Part shown: positions 1-6,352 of the stretch, piece by piece
Position numbering within the stretch: position 1 is the first letter of the stretch
How the letters are laid out: the number at the start of each line of letters is the position of its first letter
From: Pseudomonadota bacterium
GTDB taxonomy: Bacteria; Pseudomonadota; Gammaproteobacteria; Burkholderiales; Burkholderiaceae_C
Reading direction: 5' to 3'
Length of the DNA: 9,465 nucleotides
Assembly (NCBI GenBank): GCA_023415035.1
Contig: JAEZLX010000086.1
Span: forward strand, 1 to 9,465
The notes under the pieces: generated by a model
What the model was told of the DNA's origin: nothing
Database searches by the model: none
The model's input: only the letters and a program-made list of their open reading frames with translations
Position numbers and translations under genes: made by a program

Positions 1-1329
1 GTGCAGCCGCACATCAAGACCTCGCTGGCGCCGGGCTCGCGCATCGTCACCGAGTACCTTGCCGAGACGGGCCTGCTGCCCTACCTGGAAAAACTGGGCT
101 TCGCGCTGGCCGGTTACGGTTGCACCACCTGCATCGGCAACGCGGGGGACCTGGCGCCGGAGATTAACGAGGCCATCACCAGCCACGACCTGGTGTGTGC
201 TGCCGTGCTCTCGGGCAACCGCAACTTCGAGGCACGCATCCACCCGAACCTGAAGGCCAACTTCCTGGCCAGTCCGCCGCTGGTGGTGGCCTATGCCATC
301 GCCGGCTCGGTGCTCAAGGACCTGATGACCGAGCCGGTGGGGAAAGGCAAGGGCGGCCGGGACGTGTACCTGGGCGACATCTGGCCCTCCAGCGACGAAA
401 TCCACGCGCTGATGCGGCACGCGATGCGCGGCAAGGCGTACCGGCAGAACTACGCCCAGGTGCGCACCGAGCCGGGCAAGCTGTGGGAGCGCATCCAGGG
501 CGCGACCGGCAACACCTACGACTGGCCGCCGAGCACCTACATCGCCGAGCCGCCGTTCTTCGAGGGCTTCTCGCTGCAGGCCGGGCCGGCCGAGGCACCG
601 GTGGCGATCCGCGCCGCGCGGGTCATGGCGCTGTTCGGAGATTCCATCACCACCGACCACATTTCGCCTGCGGGGTCGATCAAGGAGAACTCGCCGGCCG
701 GCCGCTGGCTGCTGGAGCACGGGGTGCTCAAGGCCGACTTCAACAGCTACGGCTCGCGCCGGGGCAACCATGAGGTGATGATGCGTGGCACCTTTGCCAA
801 CGTGCGCATCAAGAACCTGATGCTGCCGCCCCTGGCCGACGGTTCGCGCGAGGAGGGTGGATTGACGCTGCATCAGCCCTCGGGCGACAAGCTGCCGATC
901 TACGACGCGGCGATGCGCTACCAATCCGAGGACGTGCCGACGGTGATCTTCGCCGGCGAGGAGTACGGCACGGGTTCCAGCCGCGACTGGGCGGCCAAGG
1001 GCACCCAACTGCTGGGCGTCAAGGCGGTGATCGCGCGCAGCTTTGAGCGCATCCACCGCTCCAACCTGGTGGGCATGGGGGTGCTGCCGCTGCAGTTCAA
1101 GCCGGGCGATTCGTGGGAGTTGCTGGGCTTGCGGGGCGATGAACTCGTCGACGTGATCCCGCCGGCGGACCTGGCACCACAGAGCGATGCGAATCTCGTC
1201 ATCACGCGTGCCGACGGCACGCGCCGCGAGGTCGCGGTGACCCTGCGCATCGACACGCCGGTGGAAGTGAACCATTACCGTGCCGGCGGAATCCTTCCCT
1301 ATGTGCTCAGGCAGCTGCTGGGTGCTTGA
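1..1329 (+). CDS. acnA: Aconitate hydratase A, C-terminal half (5' partial)
   Basis: This is the C-terminal 442 codons of an aconitase, which isomerises citrate and isocitrate through cis-aconitate in the cytoplasm. The family is about 870-900 residues long, so the gene starts left of the window and the first GTG is an internal Val codon. Seen directly: GYGCTTCIGN with Cys41 and Cys44, two of the three [4Fe-4S] ligands (the third lies upstream of the window). The swivel-domain start FGDSITTDHISPAGS is at 212-226, followed by NSYGSRRGNHEVMMRGTFAN. The active-site segment YGTGSSRDW is at 322-330, with the catalytic Ser/Arg cluster at 326-328, and ERIHRSNLVGMGVLPL follows. All visible catalytic positions are intact. 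The swivel domain matches AcnA and lacks the TTDHLSPSN / RATFANPK signature I associate with AcnD. Some betaproteobacterial AcnA paralogues sit in methylcitrate clusters, so 2-methylisocitrate dehydration remains possible. The stop is TGA at 1327-1329. Confidence 0.93.
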   Translation: MQPHIKTSLAPGSRIVTEYLAETGLLPYLEKLGFALAGYGCTTCIGNAGDLAPEINEAITSHDLVCAAVLSGNRNFEARIHPNLKANFLASPPLVVAYAIAGSVLKDLMTEPVGKGKGGRDVYLGDIWPSSDEIHALMRHAMRGKAYRQNYAQVRTEPGKLWERIQGATGNTYDWPPSTYIAEPPFFEGFSLQAGPAEAPVAIRAARVMALFGDSITTDHISPAGSIKENSPAGRWLLEHGVLKADFNSYGSRRGNHEVMMRGTFANVRIKNLMLPPLADGSREEGGLTLHQPSGDKLPIYDAAMRYQSEDVPTVIFAGEEYGTGSSRDWAAKGTQLLGVKAVIARSFERIHRSNLVGMGVLPLQFKPGDSWELLGLRGDELVDVIPPADLAPQSDANLVITRADGTRREVAVTLRIDTPVEVNHYRAGGILPYVLRQLLGA

Positions 1330-1354
1330 GCCATGACGCCCAACACGGCATGAT
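1326..1354 (+). promoter_or_regulatory. Candidate sigma-70 promoter of the protease-MoxR operon
   Basis: TTGAGC (1326-1331, overlapping the aconitase stop) and CATGAT (1349-1354) are separated by 17 bp. Each matches four of six consensus positions. The predicted start is near 1361, about 35 bases before the protease ATG. This is inferred from spacing and box similarity only. Confidence 0.35.
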
Positions 1355-1363
1355 GTGAAGACC

Positions 1364-1378
1364 GCGCCCGCCGGGCGC
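1364..1378. repeat. GC-rich dyad between aconitase and the protease gene
   Basis: A perfect inverted repeat GCGCCCG-C-CGGGCGC lies 35 bases after the aconitase stop and 18 before the protease start. As RNA it could fold with six G-C pairs and a 3-base loop. No run of T follows, so it is not a standard intrinsic terminator. It could weakly end aconitase transcripts, act as a structured 5' leader, or have no function. Confidence 0.4.
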
Positions 1379-1395
1379 CCTGACCGGGAGTTGCC

Positions 1396-2328
1396 ATGCG
1401 CAAGCCTGCCCTGTACAGCCGATCCTCCCGCGGCGCGTTCGCGCCATCGCAGCAGCGTGCGGGTGCCGGTCAGGTCGATGTGCCGGCAAAGGTGGAGCGG
1501 CAGGGTGTCGGGCCGCCGTCGCGCTGGCGCGCTGCGTTGGCGCGCTGCGCGGTCAACCCGCGCGCCATGTGGTCCGCGATGGCGCTGCTGCTGGCCCTGC
1601 TCGTGCTCGCGGTCTGGCAGCTTCGCGCGGTCTCGCCCCGCGCCCTCACGCAAAAGGACATCGATGCCGCCGTCCTGCGCACGTTGACCGCACAGAACCT
1701 GCCCTCGCAGGTGGCGCGCGCGGCCGAGAAGGTGCGGCCCTCGGTGGTGCGGGTGGAATCCTTCGTGCGCGACGACAAGGGCGAGGAGATGGAGCACGGC
1801 GTCGGTACGGGTGTCGTGATCGTGGATCAGGGCGTGATCCTGACCAACCTGCACGTGGTGCATGGCGCTCAGCGCATCCGGCTCGTGTTCGCCGATGGCT
1901 CGGAATCCGGTGCGGTGGTCACCGGCGTACAGGCGCACAACGACCTGGCGGTGCTGCAGGCACAGACCGTGCCTGACGACCTGCAAGCGGCGACGATGCG
2001 CTCGACAGGGGATCTGCTGCCCGGCGATCACGTGGTGGCTGTGGGCTTTCCGTTCGGCATCGGCCCGTCGGTGTCGGCGGGCGTCATCTCCGGCTTCGGG
2101 CGCTCGTTCCGTGCCCCCGAGGGACAGCAGGACATCCAGAACCTGATCCAGTTCGACGCCGCCGCCAACCCCGGTAATTCGGGTGGCCCGCTGGTGACCA
2201 GGGATGGCGAGGTGGTCGGCATTGTCACCGGCATCCTCAATCCCACCCGGGCCCGCACGTTTGTTGGGATCGGGTTCGCTGTTCCCATCGAAAGCGCGGC
2301 CACGGCCGCGGGTCTCCCTCCGTTCTGA
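1396..2328 (+). CDS. Membrane-anchored HtrA/trypsin-like serine protease, no PDZ domain
   Basis: A 310-residue S1C-type serine endopeptidase, probably acting in the periplasm. The catalytic triad is complete: His153 in TNLHVVHG, Asp183 in HNDLAVL, and Ser262 in NPGNSGGPL. The N-terminus is a basic tail of about 57 residues, rich in Arg, Ala and Gly, followed by one hydrophobic helix (58-76, MWSAMALLLALLVLAVWQL). This suggests a single-pass anchor with the tail inside and the protease outside the inner membrane. The chain stops right after the protease fold (GIGFAVPIESA, then 10 residues), so the PDZ domains of DegP/DegS are absent. The start is supported by GGGAG at 1386-1390, five bases before the ATG; the internal Met58 has no ribosome site. 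It is the first gene of a run with MoxR, DUF58 and VWA genes, 17 bp before the next. The substrate is unknown. Confidence 0.9.
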   Translation: MRKPALYSRSSRGAFAPSQQRAGAGQVDVPAKVERQGVGPPSRWRAALARCAVNPRAMWSAMALLLALLVLAVWQLRAVSPRALTQKDIDAAVLRTLTAQNLPSQVARAAEKVRPSVVRVESFVRDDKGEEMEHGVGTGVVIVDQGVILTNLHVVHGAQRIRLVFADGSESGAVVTGVQAHNDLAVLQAQTVPDDLQAATMRSTGDLLPGDHVVAVGFPFGIGPSVSAGVISGFGRSFRAPEGQQDIQNLIQFDAAANPGNSGGPLVTRDGEVVGIVTGILNPTRARTFVGIGFAVPIESAATAAGLPPF

Positions 2329-2345
2329 GCCGACAGGAGTGCCGC

Positions 2346-3350
2346 ATGAGCGAAAACAACGTCCTTCCCGACACCGCCCAACTCATGGAGCAGATCCTGT
2401 ACGAGGTCAAACGCGTTGTGGTCGGGCAGGACCGCTTCCTGGAGCGCGTGATGGTGGCCATGCTGGCGCAGGGGCACTTGCTGGTGGAGGGCGTCCCGGG
2501 TCTGGCCAAGACGCTGACGGTCAAGACGCTGGCCGATGTGGTGCGCGGGCGCTTCAAGCGCATCCAGTTCACGCCCGACCTGGTGCCGGCCGATCTGGTG
2601 GGCACGCGCATCTACAACCAGAAGACGGGCGAGTTCACCACCGCACTGGGCCCGGTGTTTGCGAACCTGCTGCTGGCCGACGAGATCAACCGTGCACCGG
2701 CCAAGGTGCAGAGCGCGCTGCTGGAGGTGATGCAGGAGCGGCAGGTGACGATCGCGGGCGACACGCACCGCATGCCCGAGCCGTTCCTGGTGATGGCGAC
2801 GCAGAACCCCATCGAGACCGAAGGCACCTATCCGTTGCCCGAGGCGCAGGTGGACCGTTTCATGATGAAGGTGCTGGTGGACTATCCGACCGACGAGGAG
2901 GAGTACGTCATCGTCGAGCGCGTCACCGGGCCCGCCGTGCAGGTGCAGGCCGTGGCGACGACCGAACAGCTGGGCGAGCTGCAGCGCCTGTGCCGCGATG
3001 TGTACGTGGACCCGTCGCTGGTGCAGTACGCGGTGCGCCTGGTGTCGGCCACGCGCACGCCCGAGCGTCATGGCCTCAAGGATCTGGGGCGTTTCATCAC
3101 CTTCGGCGCCAGCCCGCGCGCCACCATTGGTCTGGTGGAGGGCGCGCGGGCACTGGCCCTGCTGCGCGGCCGTACCTACGCCCTGCCGGAGGACATGAGC
3201 GACCTGGTGCCCGACGTGCTGCGACACCGCATCGTGCTGTCCTATGAGGCACTGTCCGAAGGGCTGGACGGTGATGCGCTGGTTGCACGCATCATGCGGG
3301 CCGTGCCGCCGCCGGCCCGCCCGCTGGAACATGAACCCAAGGTGGCCTGA
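2346..3350 (+). CDS. MoxR-family AAA+ ATPase
   Basis: A 334-residue MoxR ATPase. Members of this family act as cytoplasmic chaperones that activate or assemble targets with the help of VWA-domain partners. Seen: Walker A GVPGLAKT (49-56); Walker B LLLADE (108-113) followed by INRAP; sensor-1 MATQNP with Asn154; and the conserved GTYPLPEAQVDRF (160-172) with Arg171. The LPEAQVDRF motif and the MoxR insertions set it apart from other AAA+ proteins. The ATPase fills most of residues 20-225, with the AAA lid after it. The length is typical. AGGAG at 2335-2339 lies six bases before the ATG. It sits 17 bp after the protease and 11 bp before the DUF58 gene, so co-transcription is likely. All ATPase residues are intact. 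The client protein cannot be deduced from sequence. Confidence 0.95.
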   Translation: MSENNVLPDTAQLMEQILYEVKRVVVGQDRFLERVMVAMLAQGHLLVEGVPGLAKTLTVKTLADVVRGRFKRIQFTPDLVPADLVGTRIYNQKTGEFTTALGPVFANLLLADEINRAPAKVQSALLEVMQERQVTIAGDTHRMPEPFLVMATQNPIETEGTYPLPEAQVDRFMMKVLVDYPTDEEEYVIVERVTGPAVQVQAVATTEQLGELQRLCRDVYVDPSLVQYAVRLVSATRTPERHGLKDLGRFITFGASPRATIGLVEGARALALLRGRTYALPEDMSDLVPDVLRHRIVLSYEALSEGLDGDALVARIMRAVPPPARPLEHEPKVA

Positions 3351-3361
3351 AGGGGACGACC

Positions 3362-4378
3362 GTGCTGCTGAGTTTTTTCCAGCGCAGACGAGGGGCCGAA
3401 GTACCCGCAGCACCGCCGGCGCCGGCTTCGGTCGCGGTGGATGCCTTGCTGCGCCGGCTCGAATGGACGGTGATCCGCCGCCTTGACGGGCTGCTGCAGG
3501 GCGACTACCGCACGCTGCTGCGAGGCACGGGGATGGATCTGGCCGACCTGCGCGAATACCAGCTGCACGACGACGTGCGCCATATCGACTGGAACGTGAC
3601 CGCGCGGCTGCAGCAGCCGCACGTGCGTGTGTTTACCGAGGACCGGGAAATGGCGGCATGGTTTCTGCTGGACCTGAGTCCGTCGGTCGATTTCGGGTCC
3701 GGCGCGCAGCGCAAGCGCGAGGTTCTGCAGGCCTTCGTGGGCGTGATGGCGCGCCTGGTCACGCGCCGCGGCAACAGGGTGGGGGCGGCGCTCTATGGCG
3801 GCGAGGGCAGGGCGGGCGTGCACACGGTCCTCCCGCCCCGGGGCGGACGTACACAGGTGCTGCGGCTGCTGCAACGGGTGGGCAGCCCGGCCAAGTCCGC
3901 ACGGGGCAAGGACCGCACCAGCGGCCCCACGCGACTGGCCGATCTGCTGTGCACGGCGGCGGTGACGATCCGCCAGCGCGGTACGGTATTCGTGGTGTCG
4001 GACTTCATCAGCGAGCCGGGGTGGGAACAGGCGCTCGGCGAGCTTGCACAGCGCCATGACGTGGTGGCCGTGCGCCTGTTCGATCCGCTGGAGCTGGAGC
4101 TGCCCGATCTGGGGCTGCTGACCATCCGCGATGCGGAGACGGGCGAACAGCTGCTGGTGGATACGCACGACCGCGGTTTCCGGCAGAGGTTTGCGCGTGT
4201 TGCGGCACAACGTGAGGCGGATCTGCGGGACAGCCTTGCCCGCGCGGGCGTAGACGCGCTGGAACTGTCCACCGAAGACGATGTGGCCGACGCCGTGGTG
4301 CGCTTCGTCGATCTGCGCCGCAGCCGCCAGCGGCTGCGCCCGCGGCGCCCGGGTGTCTGGCTGGAGGCTGCCGCATGA
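3362..4378 (+). CDS. DUF58 domain protein (MoxR partner)
   Basis: A 338-residue protein with a GTG start, preceded by AGGGGA (3351-3356) at five bases. The DUF58 hallmark is clear: D62-LREYQ, D70-D71-V-R73, and IDW at 75-77, followed by VTARLQQPHVRVF. A degenerate VWA-like metal site follows as D104-L-S106-P-S108. No membrane helix is visible, so it is probably soluble or attached to its partners, unlike longer DUF58 proteins with two N-terminal helices. DUF58 genes almost always lie next to moxR and VWA genes, and this one lies between them. It shares an ATGA overlap with the VWA gene, which points to translational coupling. The biochemical role of DUF58 is not established; adaptor between MoxR and a client is an inference. 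The C-terminal 60 residues are rich in Arg and Asp, which is ordinary for the family. Confidence 0.9.
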   Translation: MLLSFFQRRRGAEVPAAPPAPASVAVDALLRRLEWTVIRRLDGLLQGDYRTLLRGTGMDLADLREYQLHDDVRHIDWNVTARLQQPHVRVFTEDREMAAWFLLDLSPSVDFGSGAQRKREVLQAFVGVMARLVTRRGNRVGAALYGGEGRAGVHTVLPPRGGRTQVLRLLQRVGSPAKSARGKDRTSGPTRLADLLCTAAVTIRQRGTVFVVSDFISEPGWEQALGELAQRHDVVAVRLFDPLELELPDLGLLTIRDAETGEQLLVDTHDRGFRQRFARVAAQREADLRDSLARAGVDALELSTEDDVADAVVRFVDLRRSRQRLRPRRPGVWLEAAA

Positions 4379-5451
4379 TGAGCCAGTGGCCCGTGTCCTT
4401 CCTGTGGCCGGAGATGCTGTGGCTGCTGGCACTGCTGCCCCTGCTGGTGCTGCTGTATGTCTGGGTGCTGCGGCGGCGCCGGCGTGCGGCACTGCGATAC
4501 GCGAGCCTGTCTCTCGTGCGCGAGGCCATGGGCAATGCGACCAACTGGCGCCGCCATGTGCCACCGGTGCTGCTGCTGCTGGCATTTGTCGCCATGCTGC
4601 TGGCCGCGGCGCGGCCGATGGCCTCTGTCATGCTGCCGTCCACCCAGCAGACCATCATCCTCGCGATGGACGTGTCGGGCAGCATGCGGGCCACCGATGT
4701 GGAGCCCAACCGGCTGGTGGCCTCGCAGAATGCCGCCAAGGCCTTTATCAAGGAGCTGCCGCGCCACGTGAAGGTGGGCATCGTGGCCTTTGCCGGCTCG
4801 GCGCAGGTGGTGCAGCCGGTGACCCTCAGCCGTGAGGATCTCAACACGGCCATCGACAAATTCCAGCTGCAGCGCGCCACGGCCATCGGCAGTGCCATCG
4901 TGGTGGCGCTGTCGGAGATATTTCCCGGCGAGATCGACCTGGCCAGTGTCACCTGGGACCGGCGCACCAATCCCTTCGCGCACCAGGGCCGGCCCATCGA
5001 CCAGCAGGCGCCGACGCAGGGCGAGAAAAAGCCGTTCGAACCGGTGCCGCCGGGCTCCTATGGATCGGCGGCCGTCATCCTGCTGACGGACGGGCAGCGC
5101 ACCACGGGCGTGGACACGCTGGAGGCGGCCCAGATGGCGGCCGATCGGGGTGTGCGCGTGTACACAGTGGGGGTGGGCACGGTTGATGGCGAGGTGATCG
5201 GCTTCGAGGGCTGGTCCATGCGGGTGAGGTTGGATGAAGACACGCTCAAGGAGGTGGCGCGCACGACCAAGGGCGAATACTTTTATGCCGGTACGGCGGA
5301 AACCCTCAAGCAGGTCTACGAATCGCTGAGCGCACGGCTGACGGTCGAAAAGCGCGAAACCGAGGTGACTGCGCTGCTGGCCCTGCTGGCGGCGATGCTG
5401 GTGTTGCTGTCAGCCGGGCTCTCCCTGTTCTGGTTCAACCGGGTGTTGTAG
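4375..5451 (+). CDS. BatA-like VWA domain membrane protein
   Basis: A 358-residue inner-membrane protein. Two hydrophobic helices (about 14-32 and 62-79) flank a basic RRRRR stretch, as in the N-terminal domain of Bat aerotolerance proteins. A VWA domain follows with a complete metal-ion site: D99-V-S101-G-S103, Thr169 and Asp239 in LLTDGQ. A third helix lies at 332-354, and the chain ends with NRVL. The VWA domain should therefore sit between helices 2 and 3. The start at 4375 overlaps the DUF58 stop (ATGA), and GGAGG at 4363-4367 lies seven bases upstream; the second ATG at 4378 is a possible alternative. An extra loop of about 40 residues (186-228) interrupts the VWA fold before Asp239. 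Full Bat operons carry a second VWA gene, TPR and BatD proteins, and often DUF4381. Here this gene is alone and the operon ends with it. Aerotolerance is only a historical label. Confidence 0.9.
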   Translation: MMSQWPVSFLWPEMLWLLALLPLLVLLYVWVLRRRRRAALRYASLSLVREAMGNATNWRRHVPPVLLLLAFVAMLLAAARPMASVMLPSTQQTIILAMDVSGSMRATDVEPNRLVASQNAAKAFIKELPRHVKVGIVAFAGSAQVVQPVTLSREDLNTAIDKFQLQRATAIGSAIVVALSEIFPGEIDLASVTWDRRTNPFAHQGRPIDQQAPTQGEKKPFEPVPPGSYGSAAVILLTDGQRTTGVDTLEAAQMAADRGVRVYTVGVGTVDGEVIGFEGWSMRVRLDEDTLKEVARTTKGEYFYAGTAETLKQVYESLSARLTVEKRETEVTALLALLAAMLVLLSAGLSLFWFNRVL

Positions 5452-6205
5452 TGCCGGGCTGAGTGGTTCCGGGTTCGCTGCCCGGTCGGCCGAACTTGCA
5501 CTCCAGTTCGTCGCGGCAGCGTTCCAATGCTTGGAAGATGCGCTCCTCCTGTCCCTGGGCGCGCGTTTGCGGGACGATGACGCACAGCGCGTACAGGCCG
5601 AACAGGCTGCGCAGCGCGACCGAGAAGCCGCGACAGCCCTCGATGCAGTCCTCGGCGCGGCCGTTGGCACGCACCTGCGCCAGTCGCTGTGCCAGCGCGC
5701 GCGATGGCCTGGGGGTGCCGATGGCCAGTGCCAGTGCGTCGGGGGAGAGCTGCGCGAGCATCACGAGGCCGGGCGCCAGCTCCTGTGCCGGGAACGGAAT
5801 GGTGCCCAGCGGGAAGGCCACACGCAGCACGCGTTCGGCCACGCAGCGGTCCAGTGCTGTGACCTTGTCTCCGGTGAGCGTGTACAGGGCTGTCGTTTCA
5901 TTGAGTTCGGCGCCCAGCATCTCCAGATGGTGGCGCGTGGAGGAGACGATGTCGATCTGGCGGCGGTACACCAGGCGCGGCAGCATCGGGCCTAGCTGGA
6001 AGCCGCCCTGCGGGCCCCGGGCCTCGACGAGGCCTTCGTCCTCCAGCGCCTGCACGATGCGCTGCACGGTGGAACGCGGCAATCCGACCTGTCCAGCGAT
6101 TTCGGCCAGGCTCAGGCCGCCGGGGTGATCGCCCAGTGCGCGCAGCACCGCTGTCGCCCGCGCAATGACCTGGATGCCTGAACCACGATCCGTCTGAATG
6201 TCCAC
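5435..6205 (-). CDS. IclR-family transcriptional regulator
   Basis: A 256-residue regulator on the minus strand, reading from 6205 to 5435. The N-terminal winged helix-turn-helix spans about residues 11-75: VIARATAVLRAL, then LSLAEIAGQVGLPRSTVQRIVQAL as the recognition unit (31-54), then the wing (GGFQLGP). The IclR effector domain follows. I chose the GTG at 6205 because AGGAG (positions 6215-6211) lies five bases before it and the length fits the family (250-270). The open frame continues upstream to 6469, but that part overlaps the divergent exporter gene and does not look like protein. The last residues (PGSEPGTTQPGTTTPG) are a low-complexity tail beyond the conserved fold, and the final 17 bases overlap the convergent VWA gene. 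IclR proteins usually bind a small carboxylate or aromatic effector. This one is divergent from the exporter at 6353 and probably controls it and itself. Confidence 0.93.
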   Translation of the reverse strand: MDIQTDRGSGIQVIARATAVLRALGDHPGGLSLAEIAGQVGLPRSTVQRIVQALEDEGLVEARGPQGGFQLGPMLPRLVYRRQIDIVSSTRHHLEMLGAELNETTALYTLTGDKVTALDRCVAERVLRVAFPLGTIPFPAQELAPGLVMLAQLSPDALALAIGTPRPSRALAQRLAQVRANGRAEDCIEGCRGFSVALRSLFGLYALCVIVPQTRAQGQEERIFQALERCRDELECKFGRPGSEPGTTQPGTTTPG

Positions 6206-6210
6206 GCTGT

Positions 6211-6215
6211 CTCCT
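6211..6215 (-). promoter_or_regulatory. Ribosome binding site fixing the GTG start of the IclR gene
   Basis: On the minus strand AGGAG lies five bases upstream of the GTG whose first base is 6205. No comparable site precedes the ATG or TTG codons further upstream in this frame. Its first two bases (AG) are the last two of the 3' arm of the dyad at 6214-6239, so folding of the leader would partly hide it. Confidence 0.7.
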
Positions 6216-6239
6216 GGGGTGATGCGACTGCCACCCCAG
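6214..6239. repeat. Perfect 8-bp inverted repeat in the IclR leader
   Basis: CTGGGGTG (6214-6221) and CACCCCAG (6232-6239) are exact reverse complements with a 10-base spacer. In the IclR mRNA this makes a hairpin of eight pairs (six G-C) whose 3' arm runs into the AGGAG ribosome site. As DNA it lies where a -35 box for the exporter would be. It could be a translational control hairpin or a second protein-binding site. The repeat is directly visible; both roles are inference. Confidence 0.6.
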
Positions 6240-6257
6240 ATGGTAAGTCGCCTCAAA

Positions 6258-6285
6258 ACTATAATTTCGGGACACTGTACCGCAA
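6258..6285 (-). promoter_or_regulatory. Candidate promoter of the IclR gene
   Basis: On the minus strand TTGCGG (6285-6280) and TATAGT (6263-6258) are 16 bp apart. The -10 matches five of six consensus bases; the -35 matches only the TTG. Transcription would begin near 6251, giving a leader of about 46 bases that contains the 8-bp hairpin. The -35 lies inside the 19-bp palindrome at 6276-6294, which would allow autorepression. Confidence 0.45.
6260..6265 (+). promoter_or_regulatory. Consensus -10 box for the MFS gene
   Basis: TATAAT on the plus strand is a perfect -10 hexamer in an otherwise GC-rich region, 87 bases before the MFS ATG. The predicted start is near 6272. The place for a -35 box (about 6237-6242) holds CAGATG, a poor match, so activator help or a weak -35 is likely. 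The exact start is inferred. Confidence 0.5.
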
Positions 6286-6294
6286 TACGGTACA
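6276..6294. promoter_or_regulatory. Likely IclR-type operator (7-bp palindrome, 5-bp spacer)
   Basis: TGTACCG (6276-6282) and CGGTACA (6288-6294) form a perfect inverted repeat around CAATA. The size and form resemble known IclR-family sites such as GTTCCGC-like palindromes. It lies between the divergent IclR and MFS genes, overlaps the putative IclR -35 box, and covers about +5 to +23 of the predicted MFS transcript. Binding there could block both promoters. The repeat is seen; the identity of the binding protein is inferred. Confidence 0.7.
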
Positions 6295-6352
6295 AGCCCG
6301 ACATCTCTTGCGGATCGGCCGGGCGGCATCTTCTCCCCCACCAGGAATTTTT

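Noticed and set aside
1..3. GTG at position 1 as the aconitase start
   Set aside because: The protein aligns with the middle of the aconitase family and lacks the N-terminal half, including the third cluster cysteine. The codon is an internal Val at the window edge.
2028..3413. Long minus-strand open frame of 461 codons opposite the protease and MoxR genes
   Set aside because: It lies fully antisense to clear genes, is rich in His, Gln, Arg and Ala with no recognisable domain, and has no ribosome site. It is a by-product of high third-position GC.
3242..4585. Long minus-strand open frame of 447 codons opposite the DUF58 gene
   Set aside because: Low-complexity Ala/His/Gln/Arg composition, antisense to a well-supported gene, no family motif.
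3793..4997. Overlapping minus-strand frames of 396 and 329 codons opposite DUF58 and VWA genes
   Set aside because: Both cover the same DNA in different frames, have biased composition, and oppose a gene with an intact metal-ion site.
1396..5451. Reading the MoxR/VWA/protease operon as an anti-phage conflict system
   Set aside because: No VMAP-like or other effector component, no nearby defence genes, no signs of transfer, and a BatA-like membrane VWA protein with housekeeping-type neighbours. An envelope chaperone role is simpler.
5469..5485. CCGGG-N7-CCCGG as a terminator for the VWA operon
   Set aside because: Only five pairs, no T run after it, and it lies inside the IclR coding region. 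Such short GC repeats are common by chance here.
6308..6352. TTG at 6308 as start of the MFS transporter
   Set aside because: No ribosome site precedes it and the added 15 residues are not membrane-like. The ATG at 6353 follows AGGA and begins directly at the first helix.
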